Notes: a model not told the origin generated them from the sequence alone. Shown: positions 28,001-37,770, counted from the stretch's first letter. The stretch is DNA of 64,000 bases from Sphingobacteriales bacterium 44-15 (GCA_001899685.1 MKWG01000006.1:142010-206009), one strand, 5' to 3'. Program-made: numbers and translations.

Positions 28001-31000
28001 CGCCACACTAACAAAGCCGGGTAATCCTGAAAAAGACCAGTTTAAGGCATCGCCATCAGCATCACTCCCATTCAGCGTAATCGATCTGGTAGCATTCTCA
28101 TCAATGGTTATTGATGTTTGGTCAGTGCTGACTACAGGAAGAGCGTTATTGTTCACAATCAGGCTGAATGAGCGGCTTGCAGCATTCCCCTGGGGATTGG
28201 TAACTGTAACTTTGATATTAGAGAATGTCTTTTGCTGGTCGGCAGCAGGATTGTTAAACAGTATTTCTCCTTTGCCGTTGCCCGTAGCCGTAAAGCTGCC
28301 AAAGGAAGGGAGATTATCAACCTGTATATTCAAATTTTCAGCAAGGGAAGATCTTCCTGTGACATATACCTTAAATTGTGTACCGTATTTCATGTACTGA
28401 TTCTCAATAATGTCCACAGAAGGCATTACGCCTAATGTCAAAGCGGTCGCTTCATTGCTAAAATCAGATTTGCTGTCCGTTCCTATCGCTCTGACCTTAT
28501 AATATACTGTTGAATTTGGAAACAACACTGTATCCGTATAGTATGTATTTGCAACAGGTACGGTAGCATAGGAAATATATTCCTGGTTATTGCCAAAAGA
28601 TCTGTATATCTCAAACTTGGTAATGTTTGAAGCAGTATTGGTCCAGGCAATTTTTGCTGAAGTAGCAGACGTGCTGATAACACGCAGATCAGTGGGCGCA
28701 TCCGGCGCAGGCGGCGCATCAGGTGTGGTCAGGCTCACATACTCCTGTCCAAGGGCTGTTACCGGAATAACCTGTTGACTTAAGGTCCCGCCACCACTTG
28801 AAGTTTTTTGGTACATCACCGTCAGTATTTCACTGCCGCTCACCTCAAAAAATCTTACACTTATCGGGTACAGCGTTCCGGCAGTCAGGCTTACATTACT
28901 ACTGGTTACTGTTGTACTACTATGCGCGCCGTCATTATTAACAATCCGGCTTCCATTTAAATATAGCTGTGAACCATCATCGGAAGTTGTAGAAAACTTA
29001 TACGATCCTGTGTAGGGAACAGTAATGAACCCATCGTATTTCACGGCAAAGTTATCGCTTCGCAACTGCATCCCTAAGGAAAAATTGCCTACATGTCCCG
29101 TCCGGACAGGGATGAGGTTATCAAAATTGGGCAATGCAGTCAGAACATCTGTCTCGTAATATGCATAGTCAACCCCGCTTCCTTTCCTGTCGTAGGCTGA
29201 TTCCCCGTTTGCATTAATAGCACGCACCCGGTAATAGTATTTTGTAGAAGGTTCAACTATGGTATCCTGGAAACTGGTAGTATTGGCTGCAACCTTTGCA
29301 ATGGTGGTAAAGCCGGATACAGGATCAAGTGACCTCGACAGTTCAAACCCTGTTTCATTATTGCTGTTATCCGCCCAGGATAATGCTACTTTTTTATATG
29401 ACAATCCCACTGCTGTCAACGCCGAAGGAGCAGCTGGTAAATTAGCTGGGTTGGATACCGTTTCCTTAAACGCATTATCCGGAATAGTAACAAAAGAACT
29501 GCTACCGGGCTTTTTCCATGAAATGGCAATACTTGAACTGCTTGTTTTCTGGAAATAGGTAATAATGATAGGATAGACACCGGGAGTGAGGCTGATTGTT
29601 CCATCTTTAGGTGTTGTCGAGCCATGAGTATTATCATTGTCCACGACCGGCGTTGCATAATAGCTATAAGGCGTATTGATGTATATCTTGCTGCCATCAT
29701 CCGAATTGCTCCTGAATGTATAAGTGCCGCCAACATCAATATTTATAAATCCTTCCCACATAAACGCGTAGTTTTCGGTCTGGGATTTGTTGACGAGTGT
29801 TACATTAGGTACAAACCCGGAAGACTGAATCGGTATCCTGTTAAAATCGGGCAGCACAGACCATTCTCCTAAATAATATTTGTATCTCAATCCCATCATC
29901 ACAGGTTTGGCGGTAACCTGGTTACTGGGCACAGATTCATTTTCGGCAAGATCAACGGCTGTTACGGCAATGTTGTACACCGTATTATAATCCAGGTTAT
30001 TTATTGTAAAGCTCGTAGTATTTGATGTATAAGATTTTACCCCGTTTATATATACATAATACTTATTTACCCCTACTTCATCGGAAGCCGCTCCCCATTG
30101 TATATCAATTGAATTTCTGGTTGTTCCTATAACTTTTAAATTATCGGGAGAACCGGGAGGTTGATCATCAATATCCGTAGTTTGGCTGACTTCCTCAGAC
30201 AAATCAGATCCGGCAGTAGCATTTACTGCCCTTACAACAAAATAATATTTTGTGCCGGAGACAAGCTGGCTCTTATCAAAAGTTCTGGCATCACCATCCG
30301 TTATTCCTACAAATTGATAAGGTCCGCCTGGCTTGGTAGCCATATAAATTTCAAAATTGGTAGCCTGGTTGGCAGCATTCGTTGGAGCTATCCAGTATAG
30401 TTTCAGCGAAGTTTTCGAAAGCTTGGAAGCAACCAGCCCCTTTACAGCATCAGGTTTGTTTGGACCATTTGCATTTACCACGGTAAACGGATTAGATGCG
30501 GTGCTGGTACAGCCAAAATTCTCCTGTACTGTTATCTGGTAAGAGCCAGGCGAAGCAGTGTAGGTATTTGTCGTACTCAAAGGATCACTACTTCCCACCC
30601 TGGTCCATTTGTAAGATGCATAGTTGTTGGGCACCATTAATTGTACCGTGGTAGTCCCATCGGGAGCGGGTAAGACCTTACTATTGAAGCTTGCTAACTG
30701 GGGATCAGGCGATACTGTAACTGTTTTGGTTTTAAGCTCTACCGGTATGGGAGACCAGTCTGACCATATAGTTCCTATTCTTACCTTGCAATAGTATTTT
30801 CCAAGTGATGTAGCTACAATAGTGTTCGAGTTCGAATTGGGGATGATGCCATCATCGGTATCGCCTTTCCTCCACTGATATCCATCCATCCCGGGAGCGA
30901 CGCCAAGGGTAATGTTCACATTTTCACCAGGGCAAAAATCGGTTCTGCCCGCGTCCGGCCAGGGATTAGACTTATATGCTTTCCGCAGATAAGGAAAATA

Positions 31001-31825
31001 ATTGGATTCGAGCCATGCATTATTCCAACAGTCATGTCCCCTGTCGGGATATTCCGTATAGGTAAGGTTGGCGCCCGCATTCTGCGCCTGGTTTACAATA
31101 GTGCGCGCCTGTACGGGAGGGGGGTTGTTATCTAATGCACCCTGGAATAACCAGATAGGTGTCCATTTATTTTGAACAATATATGGCCCATACTTATATT
31201 CTGCATCGCTTATAGGTAAGAAGGCTGCAAAATACTTTTGAAATCCTATAAAACTATCCCATACTTCACTTCCGCCAACAGACAGTCCATTCACAACGAC
31301 CCGGAATTGATCGACCTGCACCTGGGGCACAAGAAAATTCTCAATCAGATCAATAAGAGTTGCCTTATCGGCGCTGCTAAATACTCCTGACGGACTTTGC
31401 GGATACAAAAGAAAGCCATCAAAACTCCCATAGTCCACATTCGATGCATGCCATTGACCTCCGTTTAATAATTGATACTCATTATCATAAATGGAACCTT
31501 TTTCCCCCGCCCCGTGGAAAAAAAGATATAACGGGTACTTTTTCCCGTTTCCGGCTACATATGTTTTGGGGAATTTTAACCGGAATGGGATCCCATTATA
31601 TATATAACATTTAAAGGAGGAAGTACTCCACGACATTCTTGAAGTTTTTACCCATTTCGCGGGTTGTCCATCAGCCGGTACGGTAGGCGGGTTCCGGCGA
31701 TCGTACTCCTGATTGACATCATTCGGGTTAAAAACGGACTGGGCAATGGATGAATAACCGGCCAATAAGAATAATGGCATTAATCCCAAAACCACTTTAA
31801 GTATATAGGGTCTCATATATAACAA
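25001..31825 (-). CDS. Giant multidomain secreted esterase with FN3, PA14 and T9SS type A sorting domain
   Basis: A 2274-residue cell-surface or secreted protein. A signal peptide (about 1-29) leads into an alpha/beta-hydrolase domain (about 45-290) of feruloyl-esterase/depolymerase type, with catalytic-looking S182 in GLSVGG, D232 and H264 in DRGHDCW. Then come Ig/PKD-like modules (about 295-455), FN3 repeats (from about 458), a PA14 domain (about 643-790), FN3, a second PA14 (about 882-1020), FN3, two cadherin/Ig-like domains (about 1130-1320), and three copies of a roughly 165-residue module beginning near 1325, 1705 and 1973, interspersed with FN3. The C-terminal 80 residues (KVSVYPNPF...GIYIIQV) are a T9SS type A sorting signal. 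It probably de-esterifies polysaccharide, the extra modules binding glycans. It is a single minus-strand gene. Confidence 0.88.
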   Translation of the reverse strand: MLYMRPYILKVVLGLMPLFLLAGYSSIAQSVFNPNDVNQEYDRRNPPTVPADGQPAKWVKTSRMSWSTSSFKCYIYNGIPFRLKFPKTYVAGNGKKYPLYLFFHGAGEKGSIYDNEYQLLNGGQWHASNVDYGSFDGFLLYPQSPSGVFSSADKATLIDLIENFLVPQVQVDQFRVVVNGLSVGGSEVWDSFIGFQKYFAAFLPISDAEYKYGPYIVQNKWTPIWLFQGALDNNPPPVQARTIVNQAQNAGANLTYTEYPDRGHDCWNNAWLESNYFPYLRKAYKSNPWPDAGRTDFCPGENVNITLGVAPGMDGYQWRKGDTDDGIIPNSNSNTIVATSLGKYYCKVRIGTIWSDWSPIPVELKTKTVTVSPDPQLASFNSKVLPAPDGTTTVQLMVPNNYASYKWTRVGSSDPLSTTNTYTASPGSYQITVQENFGCTSTASNPFTVVNANGPNKPDAVKGLVASKLSKTSLKLYWIAPTNAANQATNFEIYMATKPGGPYQFVGITDGDARTFDKSQLVSGTKYYFVVRAVNATAGSDLSEEVSQTTDIDDQPPGSPDNLKVIGTTRNSIDIQWGAASDEVGVNKYYVYINGVKSYTSNTTSFTINNLDYNTVYNIAVTAVDLAENESVPSNQVTAKPVMMGLRYKYYLGEWSVLPDFNRIPIQSSGFVPNVTLVNKSQTENYAFMWEGFINIDVGGTYTFRSNSDDGSKIYINTPYSYYATPVVDNDNTHGSTTPKDGTISLTPGVYPIIITYFQKTSSSSIAISWKKPGSSSFVTIPDNAFKETVSNPANLPAAPSALTAVGLSYKKVALSWADNSNNETGFELSRSLDPVSGFTTIAKVAANTTSFQDTIVEPSTKYYYRVRAINANGESAYDRKGSGVDYAYYETDVLTALPNFDNLIPVRTGHVGNFSLGMQLRSDNFAVKYDGFITVPYTGSYKFSTTSDDGSQLYLNGSRIVNNDGAHSSTTVTSSNVSLTAGTLYPISVRFFEVSGSEILTVMYQKTSSGGGTLSQQVIPVTALGQEYVSLTTPDAPPAPDAPTDLRVISTSATSAKIAWTNTASNITKFEIYRSFGNNQEYISYATVPVANTYYTDTVLFPNSTVYYKVRAIGTDSKSDFSNEATALTLGVMPSVDIIENQYMKYGTQFKVYVTGRSSLAENLNIQVDNLPSFGSFTATGNGKGEILFNNPAADQQKTFSNIKVTVTNPQGNAASRSFSLIVNNNALPVVSTDQTSITIDENATRSITLNGSDADGDALNWSFSGLPGFVSVAPNNQTAVLTLSPLSGSAGTYTVIAKADDGKMGRDTLAFTITVNPVTTQTVYVNLSPSVNSMYTPGGKWNSVGKVLALGTSYPATAAPGLKDENGNGTGIQFSFSAVSSSKPPIAASYSGMTTGNNSGIYPDAVLSGGYWFPYNENYTMTFTGLNQNKKYSFTFLGSFNYSNASADVSTQLTINGTSKTINSNQNTQNTITISDVTPITGGIVVVNLSRASTNGSSGYYLNSVVISTGVSASSAPPGKVGNFAGKFQDDAVLLTWTNTTSVVTAHEVYRSNVLQGPYTLLNPGANNGTSASYTDNTVQGNKTYYYMVRSKNSAGATNTDVIKVVVPNKTPVLVTKEVLIKTAQTLDATIQASDDPSDIVKLVATNLPSFATFTDKGNMTGTLHLAPKAGNIGAFDVTVTATDSYGASTTSVVKVYVTDTKITSLYVNFNAVGPADGIWNNFNKFPAANASITGLKNDTGVVTPVGITLVNAWAVSGTNGAVSGNNSGAYRDTVLQTYYGETSAGVKTVKITGLSTDPNARYNLVFMSGITAYDNRTTVFAADSKTVSVNAANNTDTTVQINDITPASDGSITFTVTRGSSSVGAYLNAMVIQSYTANTSLLAPDNFKASGAAKDAINLIWNNRINGGNVTIYRSTSANGTYTPVATVSGNTYTDGGLQSNTEYFYKLKAVLSPNESPYSVTISASTFAYSVFINFNGDNPAGLPWNNTNAAPEESAVYQNFYTDQNALSGISMTVGAGFSSVNTSGMNTGNNSGVVPDNVMRSIWWIDISGSATLKFSGLAHNASYSFRFFASRLPDLTNPNDMRISGYSINGRKVKLNTTANTTRTVSIDNVIPDENGEVVITISGEDNNFGYLNGLIISGGKRPSDPIDGAAGPVFRENNGSAVTPTADVADNNSGLQKSKVSVYPNPFRDDVLIKLSLAKNTPKVVIRVTDISGKVVALKELSNVPQGISQQSPGLNSRNLAPGIYIIQVLGLEGETLPPVRILKTR

Positions 31826-32255
31826 ATAAAAATTTTCAATGATTTTTACAGCTTCTCAGGAAGGAGATCTTGGAATAGATATAATGTGGTAATTCAAAAA
31901 AAACAGGTCATTTAATAAACAGCTCACGCTGCTTAAAAAAATATTGAATACAGAGGTTTAACAGGGAAATTGGAATAACAATGTATAAAGACCAAAGTAT
32001 ACGATAAAAAATCAGTATAAGTAGGGGTGCAAGGTAAAAAAGTATTTTCGATTATACAATATCTCTTCTTTTAAATTAGTCCTTCAGCTCACAATATAAG
32101 GCAAATATAGCCTTTCGCCTTACCTTAAATCCATACAAATATTTAAAAATCAATTATATATATAAAATAATAAAATAAAATTGATATTTCATAAGTAAAA
32201 GAACACCCTATTAATAAAATGTTACCGTCCCTGTATCTAATAAAAAGAAAATTAT

Positions 32256-32711
32256 TTATATCCCTGCCTCGGGATAAAAGAGATTTGAAAAAGGATTAGA
32301 GCAGGGTATCTGATAAGGATCGTATACGCTGGTAAAGTAAACGGGCTTTGATTCATCCATTCTGTTTACAAAAAAATTAGTAGAGAGCAAGAAAATCAAC
32401 ACAATCTTGTTTCTGTAAGCATTATAATTTACTGTATACGGCAGTGTAAACAACCCGTTATCCATATAATAGTGCCATTTTAATAATTGCCTGTGATGAA
32501 ACGGGAATAAATCATCCAGCACATTTCGCTTACCGGCGGATACCGCTTTAAAAAATTTATCAATTTCTGTAGGATCCAATTTAAGCGAAGCCGTATCCCT
32601 TAGAATAACCCTGCGTGCAAATTTTTCAAAATTTTGAAATGCAATATACCCCCCGATAGCAATACCGGCTGTAGCCAATCCCGCAAGTCCTAAAAAAGTT
32701 CTTCTTTTCAT
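32256..32711 (-). CDS. Small Tat-signal-like protein paired with a GMC oxidoreductase
   Basis: A 151-residue protein beginning MKRRTFLGLAGLATAG, a twin-arginine-like signal with the RR followed by FL and a hydrophobic stretch. No domain is recognised. Its gene starts 9 bases after the stop of the GMC oxidoreductase, a layout like that of dehydrogenases with a small exported helper subunit (gluconate 2-dehydrogenase subunit 3 type), but sequence similarity to that subunit is not evident. It may carry the oxidoreductase out through the Tat system. The 430-bp AT-rich gap 31826-32255 downstream shows no gene or clear repeat. Confidence 0.6.
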   Translation of the reverse strand: MKRRTFLGLAGLATAGIAIGGYIAFQNFEKFARRVILRDTASLKLDPTEIDKFFKAVSAGKRNVLDDLFPFHHRQLLKWHYYMDNGLFTLPYTVNYNAYRNKIVLIFLLSTNFFVNRMDESKPVYFTSVYDPYQIPCSNPFSNLFYPEAGI

Positions 32712-32720
32712 ATTCTTTTT

Positions 32721-34157
32721 TTAAAACGACCGGTCAGCCGCCATTAAAGACAGGGCTGATAACGTCAGCGTAGGGTTTGCCGGTGTGATAGTAGGGAATG
32801 CTCCGCTCCCCAGCACAAACACATTTCTGTATTGATGATGAATAAGGTTCTTATCAATTACACTATCTTTTGAGGTTTTGCCCATCCTGGTTGTTGAACA
32901 AATGTGAAATTCAGATTTTTGAAAATAACCGTCAAATTCTATTTTTTCTATCGGTAAAAAGGAAAAATATTTTTGAACATTTTCTTCCAGGTGATCCATA
33001 GCTTTATCTACATATTTATCATGCCCCACATATTCCAACCTGGGTTTTAAAGGATCATTGCTCAAAAGCACCCTGTTATTATCATTAGGCAGATCTTCAA
33101 AAATAAATTTGAATTTGGCGATTTTCCGCCATTTGCCCGGCTCACTTCTGATAAAAGGCTCATTAAAGCTTTCAATTATACAACCGGAATAATCTTTGCG
33201 GCTGTCTCCATCGTAAAACATATAGCCGTTGGCTGTAATACTTGAGCTGCCTCCCACATTATCCAGATCATGAAAGTAAAAAGTTGCAAAGGTTCCCCGT
33301 TGATCGGAAAGCCCCCTTCCCGTATAATAGCTGCTGTCGCCGGAAGCCAAAAGAATATGGGCATTAAAAACAGCATTCCCTCCAAGAGCAACAATATCCC
33401 CACTTACTTCATAATTCTTTCCTTCTGATTGAAAAATCACTCCTTTTGCCTGATTGTTTTCAGTGATCAGGCTTAAAACCGTAGCGTTAAAGCGTAATGT
33501 AACACGAGGATCTTTATAGATCGAAGAAAGCGTATTTTCAATAGTAAACTTACTGTCAACAGGGCATAATTCACATACAGCGCTCGTACAGCATCCATTT
33601 CTGTTACCTACCGCGACAGTAGCCCGCGCTGTAGGCTGGCTAATGTACAATTCGTTGTAACGCTTTGCCAATAATTTATCAACAGAAGACAATTTCTGGG
33701 GAGGAAGAGGATAGGGCTTATCCCGGGGAAAGGGAGTTACAGCCGGTCCTCCGATCATCATAATTTCTTCCACTTCATCATAATAAGGAGCTATTTCACT
33801 ATAACCAAGCGGCCAATCCTGCCCAACACCATACAAAGATTTCATCCTGAAATCATTGGGAAGAAACCTTGGCGTACAACCTGTCCAGCAATTCGAACTT
33901 CCTCCAAAATTAGGTTCAAAAACCCAGCTCTTATTAGAGTTATCATATTCATACGTTCCTGAATAGCTCCCGGCCTTTAGATATTCCTCAGCAAGCTTTT
34001 CCCGTCTTCTTTCCTTAAGCCTTTCTGAATGGGGGAACAGGATCCCTCTCTCAAGCACAAGCACTTTCCTGGCAGGCAAGGATTTTTCAAGATATTTTTT
34101 TAAAAAAAAACTTGCGCCAAAACCTGTGCCCACTATTATAAGGTCATACTTCTCCAT
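32721..34157 (-). CDS. GMC-family FAD oxidoreductase
   Basis: A 478-residue flavoprotein of the glucose-methanol-choline family, oxidising an alcohol or sugar hydroxyl. The FAD-binding dinucleotide motif is GTGFGAS (from G10); the ribose-binding Glu follows in VLERG. The substrate half ends with the usual GSGAFPTITPANPTLT block near the C-terminus, and a CTSAVCELCPVDSKF cysteine cluster recalls cellobiose- or sugar-dehydrogenase relatives with extra Cys. There is no signal of its own; export could piggyback on the Tat-signalled partner encoded 9 bases downstream. The substrate is unknown. The nearest upstream gene is an acyltransferase 116 bases away on the same strand. Confidence 0.82.
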   Translation of the reverse strand: MEKYDLIIVGTGFGASFFLKKYLEKSLPARKVLVLERGILFPHSERLKERRREKLAEEYLKAGSYSGTYEYDNSNKSWVFEPNFGGSSNCWTGCTPRFLPNDFRMKSLYGVGQDWPLGYSEIAPYYDEVEEIMMIGGPAVTPFPRDKPYPLPPQKLSSVDKLLAKRYNELYISQPTARATVAVGNRNGCCTSAVCELCPVDSKFTIENTLSSIYKDPRVTLRFNATVLSLITENNQAKGVIFQSEGKNYEVSGDIVALGGNAVFNAHILLASGDSSYYTGRGLSDQRGTFATFYFHDLDNVGGSSSITANGYMFYDGDSRKDYSGCIIESFNEPFIRSEPGKWRKIAKFKFIFEDLPNDNNRVLLSNDPLKPRLEYVGHDKYVDKAMDHLEENVQKYFSFLPIEKIEFDGYFQKSEFHICSTTRMGKTSKDSVIDKNLIHHQYRNVFVLGSGAFPTITPANPTLTLSALSLMAADRSF

Positions 34158-34273
34158 AGCTGTAAACCACTTAAAAGTGTAAAAAAAACAACGGTATTAA
34201 TAAAACGAATATACTATTTATCAACAGAACGAACAGCCACTCTATTAGGCATATAAAACCTCATAAGCGTAAT

Positions 34274-35428
34274 TTATCTTTTCCTGACACCATTCAAAGT
34301 CGTTCCTATAATAGTGTATCTCACAAACAAGTGATATGTAAGAAAAGAAATGGTAACAGCAACTGTTAAAGACAATAAGAACCTCAGGATACCCGGGACC
34401 GGGGTATTAAAAAACAGGATCTCCATAGAAACCACTATTCCCATGTGCACCAGATAAACCCAATAGGAAGCATCGGATAAATAGCGCCAGAGCTTACTTT
34501 CATTTTTAAAAACCCGAAGAAAAAAACCCATTGCTCCGCCTACCAAAAGCGCCACCTGTAAGGCTGCTGCTAATTTACAGGAATAATACCACCATTTATT
34601 GCTTTCCCAATCTATCCTTTCTTTTACATAAAACAAACCGATGCAAATTAATATACCGGACAGCAGCAGGGGAGTGGATCTTTGGACCAATATATTAAGT
34701 ATATCCATTCTTTTCTGGAATAACCATCCGATGAAAAAAATATACCCGTAAAAAAATATAAACGAAAAATGACTGGGAATAAGCTCTGTATCCGACCGAA
34801 CCAAAAGAAGATGGTCATTCAGTAATATGATCCACATGGGCAGGCTGAATATAAGTATCCAATAGCCTTTGTTCAGGTTTAGCTTATCCCATACACCTGA
34901 CACAGCACTGAACAGTTTATTAATAAATGAAATATTCCTCAACCTCATGATCACAACAACGCCGGTATAGAACATCAATAAATCATACAGGAACCATAAA
35001 TGAGCAGTTCCGTTCCTGGCAAACAACTGCCGCAGGCTTTTACTTACTGCAACATCCCAGGAAAGATGCTGCTTATAAAAAAAGATATAAAAATTAAAAG
35101 GTAACATGCTCAGCGGGACAATGGTGACCAGCCCTATAAAAAAAGGTATTCCTACTCTTTTCCAACGGTTTCTGACAAATGCCCGCTCTCCCGACCTGAA
35201 ATAAAGGAACCGGCTAAAGAAACCGGCAATCAAAAAAAACAACGGCATTCTGAACGAATGAATAAAAAAATAAAAAAAGTCAAATACTATACTATTAAAC
35301 TGATCATCATGGATCCAGTAATCCACTTTTTCTACCCTGTACCCGCTTGCAGCGTGCAACAATACTCCTAACAACATTGCCACTGCCCTCAAAGTATCCA
35401 GTCCGTGTATTCTTTGTCCGTTGATCAT
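34274..35428 (-). CDS. Acyltransferase family 3 membrane protein
   Basis: A 384-residue integral membrane acyltransferase (Acyl_transf_3/OpgC-like), with about ten hydrophobic helices, expected to O-acylate a glucan, lipid or surface polysaccharide. The start at 35428 (MINGQRIHGLDTLRA) is preferred because the family opens with this H-x-L-D-x-L-R-A motif; the frame extends to 35551 through low-quality sequence. The first helix ends in LLHAASGY. It is followed by the GMC gene on the same strand. The substrate is unknown. Confidence 0.85.
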   Translation of the reverse strand: MINGQRIHGLDTLRAVAMLLGVLLHAASGYRVEKVDYWIHDDQFNSIVFDFFYFFIHSFRMPLFFLIAGFFSRFLYFRSGERAFVRNRWKRVGIPFFIGLVTIVPLSMLPFNFYIFFYKQHLSWDVAVSKSLRQLFARNGTAHLWFLYDLLMFYTGVVVIMRLRNISFINKLFSAVSGVWDKLNLNKGYWILIFSLPMWIILLNDHLLLVRSDTELIPSHFSFIFFYGYIFFIGWLFQKRMDILNILVQRSTPLLLSGILICIGLFYVKERIDWESNKWWYYSCKLAAALQVALLVGGAMGFFLRVFKNESKLWRYLSDASYWVYLVHMGIVVSMEILFFNTPVPGILRFLLSLTVAVTISFLTYHLFVRYTIIGTTLNGVRKR

Positions 35429-35567
35429 TATTAGATGCTGTTTGAATATTTTAGTATACTTCTTATGTAGCAGATTGTTGCTAAACGGATAAAAATACAA
35501 AGTCGTATCTAACATACAAATTAAATTAGCTATCTTTCTTTCACCGCACAATAAAAGTAAATGCGGC

Positions 35568-35575
35568 TAATTTTG
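35568..35575 (+). promoter_or_regulatory. Possible -7 box upstream of the gliding-type C-terminal-domain protein
   Basis: TAATTTTG matches TAnnTTTG, 136 bases before the ATG at 35711. It would give a long leader, so it is a weak call. Confidence 0.25.
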
Positions 35576-35710
35576 CTATTCACTCAACCGGCGTTGATTT
35601 ATTTTCGTAATTACCAAAGGGAGTGCAACGTTCCGAAACCTATTGTTCTCAACGTTTAGTTGCTGAAGCGATCAAACTGTACACCTAATAATTAATCTGA
35701 GCAATTTATA

Positions 35711-37726
35711 ATGGCAGGTAAGCGTGTCTTAAGTTTTTTGGTAAGCGTCTGGTTTTTCTCCTCTGCCTATGCACAAAATTGCAGCACTTTGGGGCAAACG
35801 CCGGGTACAGCTTTTCCCGTTTGCGGCACATCTGATTTTAAACAGCAGACGGTTCCTGCCTGCGGAGGCCGCCGGATACCGGTACCGGGATGTAATGACG
35901 GAGCAGCATATGGGGATCTGAACCCATACTGGTATAAGTTTACCTGTTTTACTTCAGGCACCTTAGGTCTCACTATCACCCCCATCACCACTTCTGACGA
36001 TTACGACTGGCAGTTGTTTGACATAACAGGGCATGCTCCTGAAGACGTATATTCAAATACATCCCTGTATGTTACCAGCAACTGGTCAGCAGTACCCGGA
36101 GCTACAGGCACTGCGGCTTCTGCCAGTGCAGTAACCAACTGCTCAGGGTATAGCTACCCTAATAAAAGTAAAATGCCCCAACTGATTGCCGGCCATCAGT
36201 ATCTCCTGCTTGTAAGTCATTTTACCACATCCAATCAGAGCGGCTATACGCTCAGCTTTGGGGGTGGCACAGCCAATATTACAGATCCCAAAGAGCCTGC
36301 AATGGACAATGCGAGGGCTTATTGCGACGGCTCAAAAATCATATTGAAGCTAAACAAGAAAATGCGATGCAGCACGATCGCCGCCAACGGAAGCGATTTT
36401 CGCTTAGCCACGCCCCTGGCTACTGTAATCGGCGCCGCATCTGCAGCCTGTTCCACTGCTTTTGACCTGGACTCTCTTACGGTTATGCTGAGCAATCCGC
36501 TTCCCCCCGGCACTTACTCATTGATCGTACAAAAAGGAACGGATGGTAATACTATCCTCGATTATTGTGACCGCGGCATCCCCGAAGAAGACAAAGTTGA
36601 TTTTACCGTGATGCCTGTAGCGCCCACTCCTATGGACAGCATCTCGGCAGTCGGGTGCGCCCCGTCGGTATTAGAGCTGGTATTTCAGAAACCCATGCGC
36701 TGCAACTCCATATCACCGGATGGCAGTGATTTTGTTGTGAACGGCAACCCCGGCATTGCAGTTTCCGGCGCACACGGCGACTGTTCTTCCGACGGTTTAA
36801 GCAGCGTCATTTATGTTACACTCAACCAGCCTGCCGTTCAAAAAGGCAGCTATACCATTACACTGCAAAGGGGAAATGATGGCAATACTGTTATTGACGA
36901 ATGTGGCGAGGAAACACCTGCGGGATCGCAACTGAGCTTTGCAACGGCAGATACTGTTTCTGCCGCATTTGAGTATGATATACTGTGGGGGTGCAGTTTT
37001 GATACCGTACGGTATACTCATCCCGGGGGAAATGATATCAGCCAATGGACCTGGACTTTTGATGACAACAGCTCTACCAATGCCCGGTATACAGAAAAAA
37101 TATACAGCATATTCGGAAAAAGAACAACCTCACTGATCGTATCCAACGGCGTATGCGCTGATACATCCACTGCATTGATCCTGCTCGACAATACATTGAA
37201 GGCTGATTTTAAGGCCCCTGAATTTGTCTGTCCCAACGATACAGTACTATATAAAGATGCCAGCATCGGTAAAATTGCGAGCTGGGTATGGGACTTTGGC
37301 AACGGCGCACGCAGCCTTTCTCAAATTCCGGCGCCCCAGCAATATCCGGCTCCTTTCACCGACCAGGAGTATACCATAAAGCTTGAAATAACAGACAGCA
37401 TTGGCTGTACCTCTCAAAGCAGTCATACCATAAAGGCAGTAAGCAGCTGCTATATTGCCATTCCCACCGCGTTCACCCCTAATGGCGACAATCTCAACGA
37501 TTATCTCTATCCGCTCAACGCCTATAAAGCAGAAGACCTGGTCTTCAGGGTGTATAATTTATACGGGCAGAAGGTGTTTGAAGCAAGGGACCGGTTTACC
37601 AGGTGGGATGGCATCTTTAACGGGAAAATGCAGCAGCCGGGTACTTTTGTGTGGACGCTTCATTATATTCATAAGGATACCCGGCGTGTCTTCGACATGA
37701 AAGGCACAACCACGCTGATAAGGTAA
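35711..37726 (+). CDS. Secreted protein with Ig-like/PKD domains and T9SS type B (CHU_C) C-terminus
   Basis: A 671-residue exported protein. A signal peptide (residues 1-22, ending SAYA-Q) is followed by a Cys-rich N-terminal beta domain (CSTLGQTPG to about 195), two tandem Ig-like repeats with matching GSDF, GNDGNT/GTDGNT and CDRG/CGEE landmarks (about 197-300 and 305-415), two PKD-like domains (about 420-580), and a gliding-motility-type C-terminal domain starting IPTAFTPNGDNLND and ending in VRVYNLYGQ-like strands. That last domain is the T9SS type B sorting signal, so the product is probably attached at or released from the surface. Its function is otherwise unknown, possibly adhesion. 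Confidence 0.88.
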   Translation: MAGKRVLSFLVSVWFFSSAYAQNCSTLGQTPGTAFPVCGTSDFKQQTVPACGGRRIPVPGCNDGAAYGDLNPYWYKFTCFTSGTLGLTITPITTSDDYDWQLFDITGHAPEDVYSNTSLYVTSNWSAVPGATGTAASASAVTNCSGYSYPNKSKMPQLIAGHQYLLLVSHFTTSNQSGYTLSFGGGTANITDPKEPAMDNARAYCDGSKIILKLNKKMRCSTIAANGSDFRLATPLATVIGAASAACSTAFDLDSLTVMLSNPLPPGTYSLIVQKGTDGNTILDYCDRGIPEEDKVDFTVMPVAPTPMDSISAVGCAPSVLELVFQKPMRCNSISPDGSDFVVNGNPGIAVSGAHGDCSSDGLSSVIYVTLNQPAVQKGSYTITLQRGNDGNTVIDECGEETPAGSQLSFATADTVSAAFEYDILWGCSFDTVRYTHPGGNDISQWTWTFDDNSSTNARYTEKIYSIFGKRTTSLIVSNGVCADTSTALILLDNTLKADFKAPEFVCPNDTVLYKDASIGKIASWVWDFGNGARSLSQIPAPQQYPAPFTDQEYTIKLEITDSIGCTSQSSHTIKAVSSCYIAIPTAFTPNGDNLNDYLYPLNAYKAEDLVFRVYNLYGQKVFEARDRFTRWDGIFNGKMQQPGTFVWTLHYIHKDTRRVFDMKGTTTLIR

Positions 37727-37770
37727 TAGCAATATAGTGTTGTGTTAAACAATAATATGTCATATTTCCT

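Noticed and set aside
27819-28400. 193-codon frame antisense to the giant esterase
   Set aside because: It lies wholly inside a gene with clear domain structure on the other strand.
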